Below are positions 24,438 through 33,029 of a DNA stretch of 64,000 nucleotides, piece by piece. The position numbers and the translations under genes were made by a program. The stretch covers positions 62,001 to 126,000 of the forward strand of contig NZ_JADQTO010000011.1 of the NCBI RefSeq assembly GCF_015704865.1, read 5' to 3'. The stretch comes from Actinoplanes aureus (GTDB lineage Bacteria; Actinomycetota; Actinomycetes; Mycobacteriales; Micromonosporaceae). Below the pieces are notes generated by a model that saw only the letters and a program-made list of their open reading frames with translations, ran no database searches and was not told the DNA's origin. How positions within the stretch are numbered: position 1 is the stretch's first letter; every line of letters begins with the position of its first letter.

Positions 24438-24845
24438 ATGCGTAAGGTCTTCACCGGATTGGCGGTCCTGCTGCTCCTGGTCATCGTGGCGGAGTTCTTC
24501 TTCGCCGCGGCGGGCGCCTTCAGCGCCGACTCCTACCGGCCGCACCACCTGCTCGGGTACGTGAGCTTCCTGCTGCCGATCGCGATGATCATTGTGGCCG
24601 TGCCGGCCCGGATCCCGGGACGGCTGATCGGGTTGGCGGCCCTGGTCGCCGGCCTGGTGTCGGTCCAGGTGCTGATCGCCGTGCTCGCCGCCGGGATCGG
24701 CGACGGCACTACGGCCGGCTCACTCGTCTTCGGCCTGCACGCGGTAAACGCCCTGGTCATCCTGGCGGTGGCCGGCCTGATCGTGGAGCGGAGCCTCAGG
24801 CCGGCCGGCGCCCGGCAGGCGCACCTGGCCGAGGCCAGTCACTGA
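24438..24845 (+). CDS. four-TM small membrane protein (DUF6220-like)
   Basis: A 135-aa membrane protein with four predicted helices (about 5-27, 40-58, 65-88, 98-120) and a short basic tail. HHLLGYVSFLLPIAMII after helix 1 fits the DUF6220-like group; its function is unknown. AAGGAG precedes the ATG by about 9 nt. It is divergent from the ECF41 sigma gene and shares the inverted TGTCTCGTCGG element, making it a likely target of that sigma factor. The 3' end overlaps the convergent TetR gene by 50 nt. Confidence 0.75.
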   Translation: MRKVFTGLAVLLLLVIVAEFFFAAAGAFSADSYRPHHLLGYVSFLLPIAMIIVAVPARIPGRLIGLAALVAGLVSVQVLIAVLAAGIGDGTTAGSLVFGLHAVNALVILAVAGLIVERSLRPAGARQAHLAEASH

Positions 24846-25434
24846 TCAGGGTCCGGGCGGCGTCCACCGCTCGGTTGGCGATCTCGTCGACGGTGGCGTC
24901 CTTGCGGGCGAAGAAGCCGTCCGCGTACAGCGACGCGTAGCCGTGCCCGATGGCGATCGTCGCCTCCACCAGCGGAACCGCCTCCCGGTAAGCGCGGCCG
25001 GCCGCGGTGGCCAGGTCGATCAGCGTCGTCATCAGCGCGCTGGTCTGCTCCCGGCGGGCCTCGTCGTGCAGCTGGTACAGCTCGGCGGCGAAGATGACGT
25101 GGAAGCCGGCGCCGGTGCGGGTCACGTACCGCACGTAGGCGCCGGCCACCGCGGCCAGCCGCTCAGCCGGGTTTTCGCCTGCCGCGCCGGCGGCCTCGGC
25201 GATCGCGGCACGCAGATCGTGGGCCGCGGTGGTGGAGACCGCGCCGAGCAGGTGGGCGCGGTCCGGGAAGTGCCGGTACGGCGCGGCCGTGCTCACCGCG
25301 AGCCGGCGGGCGACCGCGGCCACCGAGAAGCGTTGCAGCCCCGACTCGGCGAGCAGGTCGAAACTCGCCTGGATCAGCGCGGCGCGAAGTTCGCCGTGGT
25401 GATAGCTCCTTTTCGCCGGCACGCTTGCCTCCAT
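24796..25434 (-). CDS. TetR-family regulator
   Basis: A 212-aa TetR regulator: N-terminal YHHGELRAALIQASFDLLAE, then an HTH FSVAAVARRLAVSTAAPYRHF (residues about 36-56), and an all-helical ligand domain of the WHG type (YASLYADGFF). It is divergent from the LLM oxidoreductase gene; a 7-6-7 palindrome overlaps its start codon. It probably represses both genes and responds to the oxidoreductase substrate (inference). Confidence 0.88.
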   Translation of the reverse strand: MEASVPAKRSYHHGELRAALIQASFDLLAESGLQRFSVAAVARRLAVSTAAPYRHFPDRAHLLGAVSTTAAHDLRAAIAEAAGAAGENPAERLAAVAGAYVRYVTRTGAGFHVIFAAELYQLHDEARREQTSALMTTLIDLATAAGRAYREAVPLVEATIAIGHGYASLYADGFFARKDATVDEIANRAVDAARTLISDWPRPGAPAGRRPA

Positions 25435-25476
25435 GTAAGTAGGCTCTTACATTAGCAAGTGATAGCCCTCTTACAT
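25433..25476. promoter_or_regulatory. TetR operator ATGTAAG-N6-CTTACAT plus extra half-site
   Basis: Perfect dyad ATGTAAG (25433-25439) and CTTACAT (25446-25452), with a third CTTACAT at 25470-25476. It occupies the 54-nt gap between divergent TetR and LLM genes and overlaps the TetR ATG. Confidence 0.7.
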
Positions 25477-25488
25477 CGTGGAGTCAAC

Positions 25489-26439
25489 GTGAGCATCCGG
25501 CTCGGTTACCAGATCCCGAACTTCACCCACCCCGGCGTGCCGGTCGAGAGGCTTTTCGACACGGTCGCCACGCAGGCCCGCGAGGCCGAGACCGCCGGCT
25601 TCGACACCGTCCTGGTGATGGACCACTTCTACCAACTGCCGGGCATCGGCGCGCCGGAGAACGCGATGCTGGAGGCGTACACGACACTCGGCGCGCTCGC
25701 CTCGGCCACCTCCACGATCCAGCTGTCCACGCTGGTCACCGGTAACACGTACCGGAATCCCGCCCTGCTGGCCAAGACCGTGACCACCCTCGACGTGGTC
25801 TCCAAGGGCCGGGCCGTCCTCGGCATCGGTGCCGGCTGGTTCGAGCGCGAGCACCACGACTACGGCTTCGAGTTCGGCACGTTCGGGCAGCGCTTCGAGC
25901 GCCTGGACGAGGCACTGACCATCATCGCGCCGATGCTGCGCGGCGAGCAGCCCACCTTCGAGGGCAAGTGGTACACCGCCCGCGGCGCCATCAACAACCC
26001 GCGCCTGCGCCCGACCATCCCGATCATGCTCGGCGGCAGCGGCGAGCAGAAGACGTTCCGGCTGGCGGCTCGCTTCGCCGACCACATGAACATCATCTGC
26101 GACGCGGCCGACCTGCCCCACAAGGTCGCCGTCCTGCGGCAGCGGTGCGAGGAGATCGGCCGCGACCCGGCCACCCTCGAGACCAGCTTCCTGGCCATGG
26201 GCATGGTCGGCGAGACCGAGGCGGAGGCGAAGGAACTGGCCGACTCGATCCCCGAGGACCGCCGCAACCGGGCCTTCCTCGGCACCCCGGACCAGGTGGC
26301 CGAGCAATTGCAGGAGAGGGTCCTGGCGGCCGGCATCGACGGCATCTGCATCAACCTGCCCCGCACCGGCTACCGCCCCGGCGTCGTCGCCCAGGTCGGC
26401 GCGGCCTTGAAACCGCTGGTCACTAAGGGCGCGGCGTAG
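25489..26439 (+). CDS. LLM-class flavin/F420-dependent oxidoreductase
   Basis: A 316-aa luciferase-like TIM-barrel oxidoreductase. IRLGYQIPNFTHPGVP at the N-terminus, FDTVLVMDHFYQLPGIG (about 40-56), the VTGNTYRNPALLAKTV segment (about 83-98) and LGIGAGWFEREHHDYGFEFG (about 113-132) match the F420-dependent group of actinobacteria. The cofactor is inferred. The GTG at 25489 has GTGGAG just upstream; an earlier frame start at 25459 would lie in the operator. Regulation is probably by the divergent TetR. Confidence 0.9.
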   Translation: MSIRLGYQIPNFTHPGVPVERLFDTVATQAREAETAGFDTVLVMDHFYQLPGIGAPENAMLEAYTTLGALASATSTIQLSTLVTGNTYRNPALLAKTVTTLDVVSKGRAVLGIGAGWFEREHHDYGFEFGTFGQRFERLDEALTIIAPMLRGEQPTFEGKWYTARGAINNPRLRPTIPIMLGGSGEQKTFRLAARFADHMNIICDAADLPHKVAVLRQRCEEIGRDPATLETSFLAMGMVGETEAEAKELADSIPEDRRNRAFLGTPDQVAEQLQERVLAAGIDGICINLPRTGYRPGVVAQVGAALKPLVTKGAA

Positions 26440-26455
26440 GCGCACCCCGTCAGAG

Positions 26456-26594
26456 GTACGCGTGACCGGCCGTCCCGCCGAAACGACGCCGTCCCCGCTC
26501 TCCCAGCGCGAGCCGGCTTTCCCTCGCGGCCCAGCGGCGACCGCCGGGAAACAGAGCGCCACTCCGGCGCGGACCGCGACGCGGTCCGCGCCGG
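26456..26594. repeat. left half of long palindromic element plus strong hairpin
   Basis: 26456-26550 matches left arms of the palindromic family: GTACGCGTGACCGGC-like end, GTCCCCGCTCTCCC, GCGCGAGCCGG and CGACCGCCGGGAAA. The right arm is absent. Next comes a perfect 14-bp hairpin (26564-26577 and 26581-26594, CCGGCGCGGACCGC) with a 3-nt loop, which could end the LLM transcript. The rest of the 290-nt gap to the membrane-protein gene shows nothing recognisable. Confidence 0.7.
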
Positions 26595-26729
26595 GGCGAA
26601 CACCGCACCCACGATGAACGGTGAGCGAGGCGGATAGACGACACCCGCGTCCATTGCCGGGCCCGGACCTCGAGGTGTTACGTCGTAGTCAAGACGCAGC
26701 GGCCGAGCCCTCGCCCGGAGGTGAGCATC

Positions 26730-28124
26730 ATGAGGGACTTGCCGACGCCTCCGGAGGTTCCCTTCGCGGGCGGGTCGCCGGCAACGGACGTCAACCTGGG
26801 CGTACTCACCGAGATTCCCATGTCGACCCGGCTTACCGACAAGATCAGGAAGGCCATCGGGTTCTACCTGAAGCTGCGGCCGGTCTTGGTTGCGCTCATT
26901 CTCGTCGCAAGCATGTGGATCGTCAGCATCCCCGCTCGTGAGGAAGTCGACGGGTGGTGGTTCGACGTCGCCATATTCGCCGCTCTCCTCGCTGTGGTGG
27001 AAATTGTTGGATACGCGAGAAAGCGGAAAGCGGTAGACGAGTGGATCGGTCGCCAGGCGTTCGGCAAGCCGGCGTTCGGCGATGCGGGCGGTGTCGGTGC
27101 CCGGCTCCTACGGGCCACCTTTCGATCCGCGCCCGACGTCGTGCTCACCTTCGATTCCCGGGATCGCGAACTGATGGATCGCCTGGCGGCACTCGACGAG
27201 AAGGTGACTCCTGCGATCTTGCGGCACAGGTTCGTCGAAGCGCAGCGGCTCAAGGGCGTGGACGAAGGCTCCCTGGAGGCGCTCTGGGCCGTGACATGGG
27301 AACGCATTCTGAGCTTCAGCTTCGCAGGGACAACCTTTGCCAAGCTTCGTCGAGAGTACCCGGACGCCATCTCGACCATCCCGTACTGGCTGAGCGCCTC
27401 CACATCCACCGCGGCGCTCGTCGACTTCTTCGTGCTCGCCTCTCTCTGGTTCGGTTATCGGTGGGCAGCCGGGACCGGTTCAGCCGTTTCAATTGTGGAA
27501 TTAGTCATCTTCTTCGGCTTCCTGCTCGCATCGGCGACATTCGTGCACCGGGCGTACCGGGCCGGCGAGATGCTGATGCGAATCCCGCAGCGGGAGTGGT
27601 TGTCGAAGCACGGCGTCACCGACAACGAACTGCTCCTGGAAGTGGACGCCTTGCGGGGACTGAAGGTGAAGCCCACCGAGGTCCGCCTGGGTCCGCGTTA
27701 CTTCAAGGAGCTCGTTGCCGTCTCGGCCCGTGTACTCACGACCGACCTGGCGCTGCGAACACTGGCAACGGTGACACTCATAGGCACGGCAGCCGGCGTC
27801 GGCCTGCTCTTCGGTGGAAGTGGAGCACTCTGGGAGACGTACAAGAGAATCATGTTCGTGGTGATCGTCGCCGCATCGGGTCTGCTGTGCAGCTTTTATC
27901 TGGTGTCCGTCGTCATTCAAGACGTGCGAAAGACCTTGGCTCCGGTCGTCAGCGGACTTGTCGGTGCGGGCCTTCCCTTGCTCGGCCAATACCTGCTCAC
28001 CGGAAAGATCGGCGACAACCCGGGCGCCGTGCGAACCTCGATAATCCTGGGGATGTTCGGTGTCGGCGCCACGGCACTGGCTGAAGTCGTCAAGGTGAGG
28101 TTCGCGGCGAAGTCGAGGCCGTGA
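26730..28124 (+). CDS. uncharacterised multispanning membrane protein, lower GC than neighbours
   Basis: A 464-aa protein I do not recognise. Hydrophobic helices pair up at residues about 46-90 (two), 222-270 (two) and 337-455 (four). A cytoplasmic region of about 130 residues lies between the first two pairs (RDRELMDRLAALDEKVTPA, then a Trp-rich ALWAVTWERIL). The ATG at 26730 has CGGAGG about 8 nt upstream; a GTG nine nt earlier overlaps that site. Codon use includes more A/T-ending codons, AGA and TTG than the neighbours, suggesting recent transfer. The 3' end overlaps the convergent methyltransferase gene by 35 nt. Confidence 0.75.
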   Translation: MRDLPTPPEVPFAGGSPATDVNLGVLTEIPMSTRLTDKIRKAIGFYLKLRPVLVALILVASMWIVSIPAREEVDGWWFDVAIFAALLAVVEIVGYARKRKAVDEWIGRQAFGKPAFGDAGGVGARLLRATFRSAPDVVLTFDSRDRELMDRLAALDEKVTPAILRHRFVEAQRLKGVDEGSLEALWAVTWERILSFSFAGTTFAKLRREYPDAISTIPYWLSASTSTAALVDFFVLASLWFGYRWAAGTGSAVSIVELVIFFGFLLASATFVHRAYRAGEMLMRIPQREWLSKHGVTDNELLLEVDALRGLKVKPTEVRLGPRYFKELVAVSARVLTTDLALRTLATVTLIGTAAGVGLLFGGSGALWETYKRIMFVVIVAASGLLCSFYLVSVVIQDVRKTLAPVVSGLVGAGLPLLGQYLLTGKIGDNPGAVRTSIILGMFGVGATALAEVVKVRFAAKSRP

Positions 28125-28860
28125 GGTGCGCCCAGGTCTGGGTGAACCAGAGGGCGCCCTCCACGAGCAGTGGGCGCATGCCGGTCGGGGTGCCGCCGGC
28201 CAGTTCGTCGCGTAGTTCGGCCTCGATCCGAGCGGCGACGTCGGCGGGGGTGCGGGACTGTTCGAGCCACACCTGGAGCGGTCGCTCCACGTCGAAGGAC
28301 TCCGATGCCGTCACGGAGCCGAGCATCGCTTCGATCGCCGCGACGGTCTGCATCGTGCCGTGGGAGGGGTCGCGGAGCCGCTCGATGCGGTCCGGGTCGC
28401 CGGCCACGTCCGGGTTGCGGACCAGGTCGGCGATCACGACGCGGCCACCGGGCCGGCACACCCGGACCATCTCGGCGGTCACCCTCTCCGGCTCGCTCAC
28501 CTGGTGCAGCGAGAACCGGGAGACGACGAGCGAGAAGGAGGCGTCCAGGAACGGCAGCCGGGTGGCGTCGCCCTCCTGGAAGACCACGTTCAGCACGCCG
28601 GCCGCGTCCGCTCCGGCCTTGCCGGTGGCGAGCATCTCCGGGGTCAGGTCGAGCGCGGTCACGTGCCGGGTCCGCGCGGCGAGGGCCCGGGCGACCAGTC
28701 CGGTGCCGCAGGCTACGTCCAGGCATACGTCGTCCGGTGCCGGGCCGGCGAAGTCGATCAGGCGGTTCAGGTGGCTGGTGAAGGCGGTGTTGAGGCGCGC
28801 GTCCTCGAACGTGCCGGCCTGCCGGGCGAACTCCCGCCGGATGAGGTCACGGTGCGACAT
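28090..28860 (-). CDS. class I SAM-dependent methyltransferase (UbiE-like)
   Basis: A 256-aa methyltransferase. The SAM site is VCLDVACGTGLVARAL (about 44-59), with ALDLTPEML after strand 2 and EGDATRLPF and VCRPGGRVVIADLVR in order. Substrate unknown. The first codons overlap the end of the flavo-Fe-S oxidase gene by 14 nt, which indicates co-transcription with the aminotransferase/oxidase unit upstream, though a metabolic link is not evident. Confidence 0.87.
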   Translation of the reverse strand: MSHRDLIRREFARQAGTFEDARLNTAFTSHLNRLIDFAGPAPDDVCLDVACGTGLVARALAARTRHVTALDLTPEMLATGKAGADAAGVLNVVFQEGDATRLPFLDASFSLVVSRFSLHQVSEPERVTAEMVRVCRPGGRVVIADLVRNPDVAGDPDRIERLRDPSHGTMQTVAAIEAMLGSVTASESFDVERPLQVWLEQSRTPADVAARIEAELRDELAGGTPTGMRPLLVEGALWFTQTWAHLTASTSPRTSP

Positions 28861-31705
28861 CGACCACCGCCTTCTGGATCAGTTCGAGGGGATGCCAGGC
28901 GACCCGGTCGGTGCCGTGCCGGATCTGCTGGCGGCACGAGACGCCGGTGGCGGCCAGGATCGTCCCGGGCGGTTCCTGCCGGACGGCCGGGAAGAGGCGG
29001 CTCTCACCGATCGCCATCGACACCTCGTAGTGCTCGGACTCGAAACCGAACGAGCCGGCCATCCCGCAGCAGCCGGCGTCCAGCTCGACCACCTCGGCGC
29101 CGGGGATGCGGCGCAGCAGCGCGACGGTCGCGGCGGTGCCCACCTCGGCCTTCTGATGGCAGTGCCCGTGGTAGACGATGCGCCGGCCGGTGAACGAGAG
29201 GTTCAGCGTCAGGCGGCCGGCGTCCAGGTCCTCGAGCAGCAGTTCCTCGATCTGGCGTACCCGGCCGGAGACCTCCCGCACGTGCGGGTCGTCGGGAAGC
29301 AGCCGGCGGTGCTCGTCGCGCAGCGTGAGGACGCAGGACGGCTCACATCCCACGATCGGCGACGACGATCCGGCCAGCCGCCGCGCCAGCTCTCCCGCCT
29401 GCCGGCGGGCGTCGTCGAGCAGGCCCTTGGAGTAGCTGGCCCGCCCGCAGCACCCGTCGCTCTCGAGACGGACCCGCCGGCCGGCGGCGGTCAGCAACTC
29501 CACCGCGGCGCGGCCGATCCGCGGCTCGGTGTAGGTGGTGAAGGAGTCGGCGAGCAGGACCACCTCGTCGCCGCCGGCCGCCGCCGGGCGGCCGCGGAAC
29601 CAGCGGACCAGGTTGGCGCGGTGGAAGACCGGGAGCGGCCGCTCGGCGGCGATGCCGAGGCCGCGCTCCAGCAACCGGCGCACCGGCCGGATCCGGCCGG
29701 GCAGGTTGGAGAGCGGTGCGGTGGCCGAGCCGAGGCGGTTCAGCCGGCGGATGCCACCGAAGACCCGGGACCGCAACGGTACGCCGCGCCGCTCATGCCG
29801 CTGCGCCAGAGTCTCCGCCTTGAGCGCCGCCAGGTCCACGCCGAGCGGGCACTCGCTCTTGCACGCCTTGCACATCAGGCACAGGTCGAGGATCTCGTGC
29901 AGCCGTTCGTCGTCCAGCGCGGCCGCCGGGTCCGGTTCGGACAGCGCCTTCACGAGCGCGTTGGCGCGGCCCCGGGTGGCGTGTTCCTCCTGGTAGGTGG
30001 CCATGTAGGAGGGGCACATCACGCCGGCCGAGTCCTTGCGGCACAACCCGATGTTCATGCAGCGGTCGGCGGCGCCGCGCATCCCACCGACCACCTCGAA
30101 GTCCAGGTGGGTGCGCAGCGGCGGCGCCGGCGGGAGCAGGGCGTCGCGCAGGTTCGCGGTCATCGTCGGCGCGTCGACGATCTTGCCGGGATTCATCCGG
30201 TTGTCCGGGTCGAAGATCTCCTTCACGGTACGCATCGCCTCGTACAGGGTGTCGCCGAAGATCTCCCGGTTGAACTCGCTGCGGGCCAGCCCGTCACCGT
30301 GCTCGCTGGAGTTGACGCCGCCGTACTCGCGTACCAGATCCTTGATCTCCACGGCCACCTCGCGCATCGCGCGGACGTGCTCCGGCCGGCGCACGTCGAC
30401 GAACGGCCGGATGTGCAGGCAGCCGACCGAACAGTGCCCGTAGAAGCCGGCCCGCAGGCCGTGCCGGTCGAGGACCTGCTGGAACCGCCGGGTGTACTCG
30501 GCCAGGTGCTTCGGGTCGACGGCGGTGTCCTCGACGAAGGCGAGCGGGCGCAGGGTGCCGGTGCTGGCCGCCATCAGCAGGCCGAGACTGGACTTGCGTA
30601 CCTTGAGCAGGCCGGCCTGCTGTTGCGGGGTCTCGGCGCGCAGGGTGTGGTAGCCGTGCTTGTGCTTGGTCCACAGGGCGGTCAGCCGGTCGAGCCGCCC
30701 GATCAGCTCATCTTCGTCGTCGCCGCTGAACGACACGAACAGCAGCGCCTCCGGGTCACCCTCCAGGATCTGCCCGAGATCGGCGTACTCGATCTTCTGG
30801 CGGGACAGGTCGAGGATGGTCCGGTCCATCATCTCGACGGCGGCCGGGTCGCAGCTCAGCGCGTCCCCGGTCGCCTCGATCGCGCCGAGCGTCGAGGTGA
30901 AGTGCCCGACCGCGATCACCGTGCGCGCGGGTTTCGGCACCAGGCCGACAAGCGCCTCGGTGACGGTGACCAGGGTGCCCTCGGAACCGACGACGAACGG
31001 CGCCAGATTGAACGACGGGTCGCCGGCCAGCCGGTCGAGCCGGTATCCGCAGGCCCGCCGCCAGTAGGGCGGGAAGCCGGCGACGATCTCGTCGGTCAGC
31101 AGCTCCGGCAGACGCCGGTAGATCTCACCCTCGAGGGTCTTCGCCTCCGCGCGGCGACGCCGTTCCCCGGCGTCCACCGGGGCGAACCGGGCGGTGGACG
31201 CGTCGGCGAGCACCACGTCGAGCTCGCGGACGTGGTCGATGGTCATGCCGTACCGGACCGACCCGCTGCCGGCCGAGTTGTTGCCGAGCATCCCGCCGAT
31301 GGTGGCCCGGTTGCTGGTCGACGTGTCCGGCCCGAACATCAGGCCGTGCGGCGCGGCCGCCCGGTTCAGCTGGTCCTGCACGACGCCCGGCTGCACCCGC
31401 GCCACCCGGCGCTCCGGGTCGATCTCCACGATGTCCCGCATGTGCCGGGACAGGTCGAGGACCAGGCCGCGCCCGATGGTCTGGCCGGCCAGGCTGGTTC
31501 CGGCACCGCGCGGGACCACCGGTACGCCGTACGAGCCGGCCACGCTGATCGCGGCGGCCACGTCGCCGGCGTGCTGGGGGAAGGCCACGCCGAGCGGCCG
31601 GATCGTGTACATGCTGGCGTCGCGGGAGAACAGGTGCCGGGTGTACGCGTCGAACCCGACCTCACCGTCGAGCGCCTTCTCCAGGTCGTGGGCGAGACCG
31701 TTCAC
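28847..31705 (-). CDS. FAD- and Fe-S-binding D-2-hydroxyacid (lactate/glycolate) dehydrogenase
   Basis: A 952-aa fusion. Residues about 35-450 form a PCMH/GlcD-type FAD domain (PRGAGTSLAGQTIGRG, ATIGGMLGNNSAGSGSVRYG, and GHCSVGCLHIRP with the C-terminal FAD-oxidase motif DPDNRMNPGKI). A ferredoxin-like part carries CMNIGLCRKD...CPSY and CLMCKACKSECPLGVD. Two CCG domains (DGCCGRASY, DAGCCGMAGSFG) of the heterodisulfide-reductase/GlpC type finish the protein. It would oxidise D-lactate or glycolate to the keto acid and pass electrons to a membrane acceptor. Fused Dld proteins of this size are common in actinobacteria. The aminotransferase gene is 85 nt upstream, and glyoxylate would be its substrate. 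Confidence 0.88.
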   Translation of the reverse strand: MNGLAHDLEKALDGEVGFDAYTRHLFSRDASMYTIRPLGVAFPQHAGDVAAAISVAGSYGVPVVPRGAGTSLAGQTIGRGLVLDLSRHMRDIVEIDPERRVARVQPGVVQDQLNRAAAPHGLMFGPDTSTSNRATIGGMLGNNSAGSGSVRYGMTIDHVRELDVVLADASTARFAPVDAGERRRRAEAKTLEGEIYRRLPELLTDEIVAGFPPYWRRACGYRLDRLAGDPSFNLAPFVVGSEGTLVTVTEALVGLVPKPARTVIAVGHFTSTLGAIEATGDALSCDPAAVEMMDRTILDLSRQKIEYADLGQILEGDPEALLFVSFSGDDEDELIGRLDRLTALWTKHKHGYHTLRAETPQQQAGLLKVRKSSLGLLMAASTGTLRPLAFVEDTAVDPKHLAEYTRRFQQVLDRHGLRAGFYGHCSVGCLHIRPFVDVRRPEHVRAMREVAVEIKDLVREYGGVNSSEHGDGLARSEFNREIFGDTLYEAMRTVKEIFDPDNRMNPGKIVDAPTMTANLRDALLPPAPPLRTHLDFEVVGGMRGAADRCMNIGLCRKDSAGVMCPSYMATYQEEHATRGRANALVKALSEPDPAAALDDERLHEILDLCLMCKACKSECPLGVDLAALKAETLAQRHERRGVPLRSRVFGGIRRLNRLGSATAPLSNLPGRIRPVRRLLERGLGIAAERPLPVFHRANLVRWFRGRPAAAGGDEVVLLADSFTTYTEPRIGRAAVELLTAAGRRVRLESDGCCGRASYSKGLLDDARRQAGELARRLAGSSSPIVGCEPSCVLTLRDEHRRLLPDDPHVREVSGRVRQIEELLLEDLDAGRLTLNLSFTGRRIVYHGHCHQKAEVGTAATVALLRRIPGAEVVELDAGCCGMAGSFGFESEHYEVSMAIGESRLFPAVRQEPPGTILAATGVSCRQQIRHGTDRVAWHPLELIQKAVVDVAP

Positions 31706-31790
31706 GGCTGGGCCAGCCTTGTCATGCCCGCCGGGCCCTCGCCTGCGAGGCTCCTGGCCGGTGCGGCCGGGTGCCGCTCGGTGCAGTTGG

Positions 31791-32954
31791 TCATGACCTT
31801 TGCAACCTCTCCAGAGCGGCGTTGACGCCGGTCGGATCGATCGGGACGCCGGCCGCCACCAGGCCCATCTGCACCCCGGCGAGCGTGCCGGCGAGCATCA
31901 GGTCGTTGAAGTCGCCGAGGTGGCCGATCCGGAAGACCCGGCCGGCCAGCTTGCCGAGGCCGGTGCCGAGCGACATGTTGTACCGGTCCAGGACGACGGC
32001 CCGCACCTTGTCGGCGTCGTGGCCGGCCGGGACCAGCACGCCGGTCAGCGACGCGGAGTGTTCGCGTTCGTCGGCGCAGAGCACCTCCAGGCCCCAGCCG
32101 CGTACGGCCAGCCGGGTCGCCTCGGCGTGGCGCCGGTGCCGGGCGTAAACCTGGGGCAATCCCTCTTCGTCCAGCATGCGCAGGGCCTCGCGTAGCCCGT
32201 ACAGAAGATTGGTTGCCGGGGTGTAGGGGAAGAACCCCCGCCGGCCCGCCTCGATGATCGGCTGCCAGTCCCAGAAGGACCGGCGCAGCCGGGCCGTTTG
32301 CGAAGCCCGCAGGGCTTTCGGGCTGATCGCGTTGAAGCTCAGGCCGGGCGGCAGCATGAGGCCCTTCTGCGAGCCGGCCACCGTGACGTCGACGCCCCAG
32401 GCGTCGTGCCGGTACTCGATCGACGCCAGCGACGAGATGGTGTCCACCAGCAGCAGCGCGGGATGCCCGGCCCGGTCGATGGCCTCGCGGATCTCCGGGA
32501 TCCGGCTGGTCACGCCGGTCGAGGTCTCGTTGTGTACGACCTGGACGGCCTTGATCTCGTGCCCGGTATCGGCCGCCAGCTTCTCGGTCAGCTGTTGCGG
32601 ATCGACGCCGTGCCGCCAGTCGCCGGGCACGAAGTCGACCTCCAGGCCGAGCCGCCGCGCCATCTCCTGCCACAGCGTCGCGAAGTGGCCGGTCTCGAAG
32701 CACAGCACCCGGTCGCCGGGGCTGAGCGTGTTGACCAGTGCGGCCTCCCAGGCGCCGGTGCCCGACGCCGGGTAGATGACGATCGGCTGGCTGGTGCCGA
32801 ACACCGGCTGGAGCCCCTCCATCACGCCGAGGGCCAGCTCGGCGAACTCCGGGCCGCGATGGTCGATGGTCGGGGCGGCCATGGCGCGCAGCACCCGGTC
32901 CGGCGTGTTGGTGGGCCCCGGGATCTGGAGGAAGTGACGACCGGTGGGTGTCAT
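31791..32954 (-). CDS. serine-glyoxylate-type aminotransferase
   Basis: A 387-aa class V PLP aminotransferase resembling SgaA, alanine-glyoxylate and PucG enzymes. Cues are LQIPGPTNTPDRVLRAMAAP, YPASGTGAWEAALVN, LLVDTISSLASIEYRHDAWG and the PLP lysine in VAGSQKGLMLPPG. It would transfer an amino group from serine or another donor to glyoxylate, giving glycine. The ATG at 32954 has GAGAGG upstream; the open frame beyond it is antisense to the carrier gene. With the flavo-Fe-S oxidase it could form a glycolate-glyoxylate-glycine route. Ureidoglycine-glyoxylate transamination (PucG) is an alternative. Confidence 0.87.
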   Translation of the reverse strand: MTPTGRHFLQIPGPTNTPDRVLRAMAAPTIDHRGPEFAELALGVMEGLQPVFGTSQPIVIYPASGTGAWEAALVNTLSPGDRVLCFETGHFATLWQEMARRLGLEVDFVPGDWRHGVDPQQLTEKLAADTGHEIKAVQVVHNETSTGVTSRIPEIREAIDRAGHPALLLVDTISSLASIEYRHDAWGVDVTVAGSQKGLMLPPGLSFNAISPKALRASQTARLRRSFWDWQPIIEAGRRGFFPYTPATNLLYGLREALRMLDEEGLPQVYARHRRHAEATRLAVRGWGLEVLCADEREHSASLTGVLVPAGHDADKVRAVVLDRYNMSLGTGLGKLAGRVFRIGHLGDFNDLMLAGTLAGVQMGLVAAGVPIDPTGVNAALERLQRS

Positions 32955-33029
32955 GCCGCGGTCACCTCTCGATTCGGCGGAGATCGACATTGATCTATCG
33001 CCAAGCCTATAGTGATCCCGGAGGTTGCG

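Noticed and set aside
28121..31825. 1234-codon plus-strand open frame
   Set aside because: Antisense to the flavo-Fe-S dehydrogenase; high-GC codon bias on one strand leaves long open frames on the other, and the translation has no recognisable domain.
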